Below are positions 6,952-11,896 of a stretch of 11,896 bases of DNA, one piece after another. The notes under the pieces are model-generated. The model was not told the origin of the DNA. It was given only the letters and a program-made list of their open reading frames with translations, and did no database searches. Position 1 is the first letter of the stretch; each line of letters opens with the position of its first letter. The stretch covers positions 1 to 11,896 of the forward strand of contig JAISRQ010000083.1 of the NCBI GenBank assembly GCA_031273545.1, in the 5' to 3' direction. The DNA is from Holosporales bacterium. Its GTDB lineage: Bacteria > Pseudomonadota > Alphaproteobacteria > BNTO01. Made by a program: the position numbers and the translations under genes.

Positions 6952-9714
6952 TCACGCGTCGTTATTCTGAATAAACGACACCTCCACCCTAATATCCTCA
7001 TCAGGGTTCAGCCTCAGCAGCTTCTCCATTCTAAAAAGCGAATGTTCGCTGGGCAAAACCTGTAATGACGAGTGCAAGTACGTCCACGACGTCAACAGCT
7101 TAGACGATTCCGCCGAGTAAATCCGAATCTTTAGCGGAGATGCGTTAAGCGAATAATCCTTATGATTAACTATTTCTCCCACGATTATGATCTTCCTCGT
7201 CATACCTTTGTCTGCTACTAAGGTATAGCTAACATGTTCAAGGGCAAGCTGTTCTGCAGCGGAAGGCACCTTATAAGACCCCCCAACACTTTGCCAAAGG
7301 GATAGTGCCTCGTCCCTGTGTTTATACGAAACATACGCAGCCGAAATAGTAAAGCCAACAATAGAAGAAATAAACCACGCCCGAACATTTCTTGTTTTCT
7401 TCTGTTTAGGAATAACTTGGTGTTCTTCTTTTATCACAGGAATCTTTACAGTATTTGGGTGAAACTCTTGATAATCCGGCATTAACGGCGGCAAAATCTT
7501 CCGGTCCCCCACCTCTTTTTGAAATGGGATTACGATCGGTGCTTTCCCATTTTCCGATATCGCAAAACACGAAATATTCGAAGTATCCTCCAAGGACGAA
7601 GGCGCTTGCTCTTTTGACGGCTCAGGAGACGCCGAAAACTTCATTGACGACGGCAGCAATTGCGCGCTATCACCGCTGTCTTGGCTATACGCATTTGAAC
7701 TCCCCTGATGAGCTGTTTGGGAAACAACAGAAGTATTGTTGTCTACGACTAATTCTAGACAAGACTTATCAGGCGATTTCCCAGATATATCCGAATACGA
7801 CTCAGCATTCTCACACTGTGCGTCAAACTTGTTCAAGGAATGCTTCTTTTGAGCTTTTCGTTTAAAAAAACGCCACCGTCCTTTTCCTTTTGGATCATTG
7901 CGACCCAATGCTGAATGTTCGCCATATTCCGAAATTGGGCCGTTCAGCAAATTCAACTGACCAGACGACACTGACTCCGGATCTTTGATATACTTGGTTC
8001 CTCCAAAAAGCTCGACTACGTTACTCTCGTTATCAACAACCTCTTCTGTGCTGTCGATATCTGCCCCGTCGTTCATATTTTGTTCATTTGACTGATGCAT
8101 CCTCGTTCCCCCCTTGGAAAATCTCACCAAAAATTTGCGATGCTTGACCTTACCCTTGCCTGCATATTCATCTTCTCTGAATTTGCGAATTTTTTCTACG
8201 GGGACTTCCGTAATAATGTCAAAATTTTGGCATGAGCTCCCTTTTTCGTTCGTTGATGTGTTACTACGTAAGTTAGGAACGTAGGTGTTCGCCAGGTCTT
8301 CACGTTTTTGACCTGAGGCGCCTTTTTCGTTCGTCAACGTATTACTGCGTAGGTTAGGAACGTAAGCGTTCGCCGGGTCTTCACGTTTTTGACCTAGGGC
8401 TCCTTTTTCATTTATTGGTGTATTATAACGTAAACCAGGTGCTTGAATAGTGCTAAGATCTTTACTGGAATAATGATTGTTATTCATTATCTCATTACTA
8501 GATTTTGATTGTGTCCCCTGGTACACATCTGCGTCGCTCGAAATCCGGGGCCCCCCTTCAGCCGCAAAGCTGCTACGCAGACTAGCGCTCGCGCCCTCCG
8601 ATATCCTTTGAGGGTTTCGCTTTGTAAAAAAAAGGTTCGAAAAGAAATTAGCACTTTTTTCTTTAGGAATTATTCGCTCTGGCTTATGCGAATATTCTTG
8701 GGGGAGGACACGCCTATATGAATATTTATGTGCATTTTCGTCTGGCCTTTGCTCTACAGACGTGCTGCTTGTTCTTGTAGCTAACTCTGGGGAGGACGGG
8801 ACGCTCTCTTGTTGAACGAGCTTAGGGGGCTCTGTATTCCCGATATATGCGCGAGGAACTGCGCTGCTAACAGGACGAGGAACATCCGTGCTACCCATCA
8901 AGCCAACGAGGCGAGGGGCATCCGTGCTACCTATGCGAACAGGCCCCTCTGAGGGTGAAACACCGGTTTTGTTATGAAAAGTGTTGCTGGGAAACTGCGA
9001 TTTCCCTTCTATAGCGTTTTGATGAACATAAATCCCTTCAGGGGAGTCTACGTCAGCTTCCTGGTCTGATGTATTATTCTTTTTGGATTTGCGTACCCAT
9101 TTTTTTTTAGGGAAAAAATCAGACCCGACCTTTCCCTCAAATATTTCTTTGTTTCTCGGATCTCTAAGGATTAATTCGAGCTGAACCTCATTAAAGCCAA
9201 GCTCATCAAATGAGTCATCTTGCGAAAGTACTGGACCAGTATTGAGCTGAGGCGCTCGCGGAACGCTATTTAGGTGAGGCGTTTGGCTAACAGCACTTGG
9301 CTCGGGCGTTTGGCTCGGGACGCGGTTTAGCTGAGGCATTTGTGCTGAAGAGCCGTTTGGCAGGGATGTTTGCTCAGGGGCACCGTGCTCACAGAAGGGA
9401 TTGTTTCCATTAGCCCCCCTAGAGTCTTGAGCCTCAGTGTGTTGCTCTTGATCCAAAATCTGGGGCCCATGCTGATACTGATCATCGAACTCGCTCATTA
9501 TCCGACGGAGCTTCTCGATGTTCTCCTCGCGACTCGCGTAATCTACCGCGCCCAGACTCTTATACCACCAGCGGTGACCACACTGCCCGCATTCAAACCA
9601 CCACCCTTCTCCGAATTCTGTCATTAATGGCGTAGGCAACACTCCAACGTGCAACGCAATCGCGCACTCCGGGCACGAAACAGATATCCCGCTGAACTTA
9701 TTATCAGAAGACAT
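6952..9714 (-). CDS. MJ0042-type zinc-ribbon, single-pass membrane protein with DUF3426-like C-terminus and very long low-complexity linker
   Basis: The N-terminus has a four-cysteine zinc ribbon (CPEC at residues 14-17, CGQC at 42-45, then GHRWW) like the MJ0042 domain of many alphaproteobacterial proteins. Residues about 55-770 are hydrophilic, Ser/Pro/Asn/Lys-rich and probably disordered, with short repeats (QTPxLNxVP, GSTDxPR) and a 27-residue tandem repeat near 430-495. A basic stretch (PKQKKTRN) precedes one membrane helix (about 776-796), so the zinc ribbon should be cytoplasmic. The last 105 residues, with GEIVNHKDYSLNASPLKIRIYS, resemble DUF3426 and would be periplasmic. Family members I know of have much shorter linkers. 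The start is the ATG at 9714, because AGGTGG lies 5 nt before it; an in-frame GTG at 9723 would overlap that site. The molecular role of this family is not established. Upstream is rpoZ, 281 nt away. Confidence 0.85.
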   Translation of the reverse strand: MSSDNKFSGISVSCPECAIALHVGVLPTPLMTEFGEGWWFECGQCGHRWWYKSLGAVDYASREENIEKLRRIMSEFDDQYQHGPQILDQEQHTEAQDSRGANGNNPFCEHGAPEQTSLPNGSSAQMPQLNRVPSQTPEPSAVSQTPHLNSVPRAPQLNTGPVLSQDDSFDELGFNEVQLELILRDPRNKEIFEGKVGSDFFPKKKWVRKSKKNNTSDQEADVDSPEGIYVHQNAIEGKSQFPSNTFHNKTGVSPSEGPVRIGSTDAPRLVGLMGSTDVPRPVSSAVPRAYIGNTEPPKLVQQESVPSSPELATRTSSTSVEQRPDENAHKYSYRRVLPQEYSHKPERIIPKEKSANFFSNLFFTKRNPQRISEGASASLRSSFAAEGGPRISSDADVYQGTQSKSSNEIMNNNHYSSKDLSTIQAPGLRYNTPINEKGALGQKREDPANAYVPNLRSNTLTNEKGASGQKREDLANTYVPNLRSNTSTNEKGSSCQNFDIITEVPVEKIRKFREDEYAGKGKVKHRKFLVRFSKGGTRMHQSNEQNMNDGADIDSTEEVVDNESNVVELFGGTKYIKDPESVSSGQLNLLNGPISEYGEHSALGRNDPKGKGRWRFFKRKAQKKHSLNKFDAQCENAESYSDISGKSPDKSCLELVVDNNTSVVSQTAHQGSSNAYSQDSGDSAQLLPSSMKFSASPEPSKEQAPSSLEDTSNISCFAISENGKAPIVIPFQKEVGDRKILPPLMPDYQEFHPNTVKIPVIKEEHQVIPKQKKTRNVRAWFISSIVGFTISAAYVSYKHRDEALSLWQSVGGSYKVPSAAEQLALEHVSYTLVADKGMTRKIIIVGEIVNHKDYSLNASPLKIRIYSAESSKLLTSWTYLHSSLQVLPSEHSLFRMEKLLRLNPDEDIRVEVSFIQNNDA
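8234..8430 (-). repeat. 81-bp (27-residue) tandem repeat, about 2.4 copies, in the zinc-ribbon protein gene
   Basis: The block CCTTTTTC recurs at 8240, 8321 and 8402, exactly 81 bp apart. The encoded unit is NEKGAxGQKREDxANxYVPN plus LRSNTxT, with a third degenerate copy at the end. Nucleotide identity between the first two copies is high, so the array is young and could vary in copy number between strains. Confidence 0.85.
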
Positions 9715-9719
9715 CACCA

Positions 9720-9725
9720 CCACCT
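9720..9725 (-). promoter_or_regulatory. Ribosome-binding site of the zinc-ribbon protein gene
   Basis: AGGTGG on the minus strand, 5 nt before the ATG at 9714, decides this start over the preceding GTG codons, which it overlaps. Confidence 0.65.
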
Positions 9726-9894
9726 AAAACAAAGCAAAACCATTGGCGCACAATCTCTATAGTGAAGCACATATGTACCACTCCCCCAAATGAATTCGGA
9801 CACTTAACTACAAACCAAGGACAACTGCTCCATTTAACAGATCTCTTCGCTGGATTTTCAGGGGATCAGGTACACCTAACTCTCCAGATAATCG

Positions 9895-9956
9895 CGGACT
9901 TTTCAGCCCAGCAAACGCGCGCGACTACTCAATCCCCTACCCGCATTCATTGGGGA
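9895..9956 (+). repeat. Intergenic 62-bp repeat, copy 2
   Basis: Partner of 2211-2272 (44 of 62 identical, ungapped; perfect core CCGCATTCATTGGGGA at 9941-9956). It lies in the 281-nt spacer between rpoZ and the zinc-ribbon gene. The rest of this spacer (9715-9994) holds the ribosome-binding site above and no credible gene or clear rpoZ terminator. Confidence 0.7.
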
Positions 9957-9994
9957 CGCTTGTATATGATGGTTGCAGGCACCGCGCTTGACAG

Positions 9995-10369
9995 TTATTC
10001 ATCTTCCAAGTCATCAAAATCATCATCCATTGAGGAAAATATTGGCGCATCTATCACCTCTATATCTTGCAAATGAGACGTTTCCTCCGTGTGCATGGCG
10101 TGCCGCAGCTCTTCATCATGTGTATCCTGAGAAGAAAAACCACAGTTTTGGTGCCCCAAGTACGAAAGCAATCGCTCATTTAACTTTTCTGCAGTAACTG
10201 CCCCGTCTGCGATTTCCCGCAACGCGATCACGGGATTTTTGTCGTTATCACGAGGAACACACGGCGACGCCCCCGACGAAAGTTCCCTTGCTCTGTACGT
10301 CGCTAACAACACAAGCCGGAAGCGGTTAGGAATAATTTTTATACAGTCTTCTACAGTTACGCGTGCCAT
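9995..10369 (-). CDS. rpoZ: DNA-directed RNA polymerase omega subunit
   Basis: Omega helps assemble RNA polymerase by holding the beta-prime subunit. The N-terminus MARVTVEDCIKIIPNRFRLV and the block DNDKNPVIALREI (residues 41-53) are diagnostic, and the wording MARVTVEDC is typical of Alphaproteobacteria. At 124 residues it is longer than the 91-residue E. coli protein; the extra length is a C-terminal tail ending in the acidic MDDDFDDLEDE. TAGGT at 10376-10380, 6 nt before the ATG at 10369, supports the start. It is not next to spoT or gmk as in Gammaproteobacteria. It lies between the LRR gene and the zinc-ribbon gene on the same strand, with gaps of 180 and 280 nt, so it is probably transcribed on its own. 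Confidence 0.97.
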   Translation of the reverse strand: MARVTVEDCIKIIPNRFRLVLLATYRARELSSGASPCVPRDNDKNPVIALREIADGAVTAEKLNERLLSYLGHQNCGFSSQDTHDEELRHAMHTEETSHLQDIEVIDAPIFSSMDDDFDDLEDE

Positions 10370-10400
10370 GACAATACCTAATACAAAATACTACATGTTG

Positions 10401-10429
10401 ATGTTATAAGATGCGGTGTGCTGAAGCAA
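10401..10429 (-). promoter_or_regulatory. Candidate rpoZ promoter
   Basis: On the minus strand TTGCTT (10424-10429) is separated by 17 nt from TAACAT (10401-10406), with an overlapping TATAAC at 10403-10408. The -10 would lie about 30 nt before the ATG. The matches are weak but the spacing is right, and the TTGC / TATAAC pair recurs before rnhA. The remainder of the 10370-10549 spacer shows no gene and no clear terminator for the LRR gene beyond a run of seven T just after its stop. Confidence 0.3.
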
Positions 10430-10549
10430 CATTTTTAAATTACGCGGAGGCATCTTTTATTACTTCTAGGTCATAGAGGCCATAGCGGGGAGCTCCGGTG
10501 TACGCACAACGTAATGAAAGAATACCGCGTTTGCAAAAAAACGATACTT

Positions 10550-11896
10550 CTAACTGGATACTATCATGTCTTTCCCAGATTTACTGATAACATCAATCAA
10601 TTTACCCGATATTGGGGTAAGCGTAGTAGTAAACCTTGGCTCTAATACCAAATACCCGTGACACGTAGCTCCAGATTTAAACAGGCCAAAATCAGCTATT
10701 GAAACATTAAGTACGCCGACAATGTATTCATATAGAGCTTTATAGGCAGATACATTTGATAACTCCTGTACAGCTTCTCCTAAGCTGAAATAAAAATTTG
10801 TTATGTTTGTACCAATACCTCCATTTTTTAATAAAAGACACGTGGCCGCGATTCCATTGCCTGAAGGATTCTGCCCGACAAGGCGCAGTGTTGCAATGTT
10901 TGCACCAGGGAATGCATTATAAGCAGACGTCATCGTATCCGAGAACGTTACGTCTTTTAATCCTCCACAATAAGCAAACGAATGGCTAGATAAACTCTTT
11001 AACATTGGAAAATATACAGTAGTTAAGCTTGAGCAACCATTAAAACCACTTCCTCCAATAGACTGCAATTTTGGTAAAGACACCGAAGTTAAGCTTGTAC
11101 AACCACCAAAACCTCCATCTCCTCCTCCAAGAGATACTAAATTCGGAAAATTAATTGATGTTAATGCGCTGCAAAAACAAAATCCTGCATCCCCTATTGA
11201 TGTGACTTTTGTGAATGGAGGTATTGATTTTAGTGCACGACAACTATTGAATGCGTTAGATCCAATACTAGTAACATCTTCAAATCCAAAAATATGTTCG
11301 ATAGAAGTTTCCCAATTCATCGCCGCCGTAGGGTTAAAGGCATTGGATGCAATGGAAGTACCTCCCCAAGTGGGTACTGTTAAGTACTTTAGCATTCTTA
11401 CGTTTTTAGCGAGGTTTTGTATATTTGTTTGCAAGCTGGCCGCCGATGTTTCCAATATGGTAAGGCTTTCTAAGCTAGTTAAACTCATAAAAGAGGAAAT
11501 GAGGTCAGTTGGTGTCTGTATCAATATAATCAAGCATTTAATCTGAGACAAAATTACTCCGGCAGGTATAGATGACAATTTATTAAGGATAAGGAATGAA
11601 TCGGTGGGTACTTCAACATTATTAGCGGAAGTTGAGATAATATCTCTTATGTGAGTAACGTCATCGGAAACAGTGGTTCTGAAGGATTCAATTGTCACTG
11701 GGCCGTCATTAATAAGGGTTGTTATATCGTCGAGGAGGTCCACTGCGGTAGAAATATTGGAGATTAATTCGTTCACAGAACCTGAAGCAAAAAGGTGTGG
11801 TGACCTAGTCGTTAGTGATACGGCGAAAAAGAACGTGACGACGGAAATATTTACGCGATTCGCTCTTCGTTGTTGAGTTGTTGAGTTGTTGAGTTG
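10550..11896 (-). CDS. BspA-like leucine-rich-repeat exported protein, N-terminus beyond the window edge
   Basis: 448 codons are visible and the frame stays open to the right edge. A GTG at 11776 would give 408 residues, but translation continues upstream without a stop or a usual start codon and shows RRANRVN, then ISVVTFFFAVSLTT, then RSPHLFASGS: a signal peptide. The true start is therefore outside the window, or less likely an ATT. The central part (about 11275-10910) has roughly five TpLRR/BspA-type repeats of 22-23 residues with the pattern LxSIGxxxFxxCxxLxxVxxP, e.g. VTSIGSNAFNSCRALKSIPP. An N-terminal helical region precedes them and a non-repeat domain follows. Proteins with this repeat in bacteria are typically surface or secreted and bind host or other cells; that role is inferred here. 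An 8-bp tandem repeat lies in the frame before the signal peptide. Confidence 0.85.
   Translation of the reverse strand, partial: QLNNSTTQQRRANRVNISVVTFFFAVSLTTRSPHLFASGSVNELISNISTAVDLLDDITTLINDGPVTIESFRTTVSDDVTHIRDIISTSANNVEVPTDSFLILNKLSSIPAGVILSQIKCLIILIQTPTDLISSFMSLTSLESLTILETSAASLQTNIQNLAKNVRMLKYLTVPTWGGTSIASNAFNPTAAMNWETSIEHIFGFEDVTSIGSNAFNSCRALKSIPPFTKVTSIGDAGFCFCSALTSINFPNLVSLGGGDGGFGGCTSLTSVSLPKLQSIGGSGFNGCSSLTTVYFPMLKSLSSHSFAYCGGLKDVTFSDTMTSAYNAFPGANIATLRLVGQNPSGNGIAATCLLLKNGGIGTNITNFYFSLGEAVQELSNVSAYKALYEYIVGVLNVSIADFGLFKSGATCHGYLVLEPRFTTTLTPISGKLIDVISKSGKDMIVSS
11869..11896 (-). repeat. Octanucleotide tandem repeat at the 5' end of the LRR gene
   Basis: The unit GTTGTTGA (plus strand) occurs three times in full at 11869-11892 and a fourth begins before the window ends, so the true copy number is unknown. 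In the gene's reading frame it encodes a cycle of Gln, Leu, Asn, Asn, Ser, Thr, Thr, Gln. No frame through the repeat contains a stop codon. Eight is not a multiple of three, so loss or gain of one unit would shift the reading frame of everything downstream. Confidence 0.85.

Noticed and set aside
6780..6974. A 64-codon plus-strand open frame in the convergent spacer
   Set aside because: It is made up largely of the inverted-repeat sequence, lacks a Shine-Dalgarno site and overlaps the 3' end of the zinc-ribbon gene.
2146..9777. The palindrome-containing ACATATGTA at 2146-2154 and 9769-9777 as a shared operator
   Set aside because: Its distance to the 62-bp repeat differs between the sites and nearly the same 9-mer occurs inside rsmH (834-842), so chance is likely.
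9762..10076. A 104-codon plus-strand open frame covering the rpoZ/zinc-ribbon spacer
   Set aside because: It runs antisense into the 3' end of rpoZ, has no ribosome-binding site or recognisable protein features, and mainly translates the intergenic repeat.
11869..11896. Start of a CRISPR array at the right edge
   Set aside because: The repeat unit is only 8 bp with no spacers between copies; it is a simple-sequence tandem repeat within a coding frame.

Overview
The window looks like a piece of an alphaproteobacterial chromosome, probably from a host-associated or intracellular lineage of the Rickettsiales or Holosporales kind. The class-level call rests on three things: an RNA polymerase omega subunit starting MARVTVEDC with the block DNDKNPVIALREI, a protein with an MJ0042-type zinc ribbon, a membrane helix and a DUF3426-like end, and moderate GC with AT-rich accessory genes. 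The order-level call is inference, supported mainly by the large secreted proteins of unknown function. No genus is claimed.

Left part, minus strand (1-2100): rnhA (ribonuclease HI), then a small exported protein of unknown function, then rsmH (16S rRNA m4C1402 methyltransferase). They are tightly packed, with gaps of 47 and 3 nt. rsmH runs off the left edge just short of its C-terminus and has an unusual N-terminal extension that half-duplicates its own first conserved motif. Positions 2101-2444 are a non-coding divergent region.

Middle (2445-6677), the only plus-strand gene: a 1410-residue exported protein I cannot assign to a family. It carries a recent 72-residue tandem duplication. It ends in a structured 274-nt convergent region (6678-6951) rich in inverted repeats.

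Right part, minus strand (6952-11896): a 920-residue zinc-ribbon/membrane protein with a very long, repeat-bearing, low-complexity middle; rpoZ; and a BspA-like leucine-rich-repeat protein. The last is open through the right edge. Reading past its apparent GTG start reveals a signal peptide preceded by an 8-bp tandem repeat (GTTGTTGA, at least 3.5 copies), a layout typical of phase-variable surface genes.

Two intergenic spacers (2211-2272 and 9895-9956) share a 62-bp direct repeat: 44 of 62 positions identical without gaps, including a perfect 16-bp core. No RNA genes, CRISPR arrays, transposases or integrases were seen. Housekeeping functions here are translation, transcription and RNA:DNA hybrid removal. 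The accessory part consists of three exported or membrane proteins that may face the host, but nothing in the sequence proves a shared pathway.
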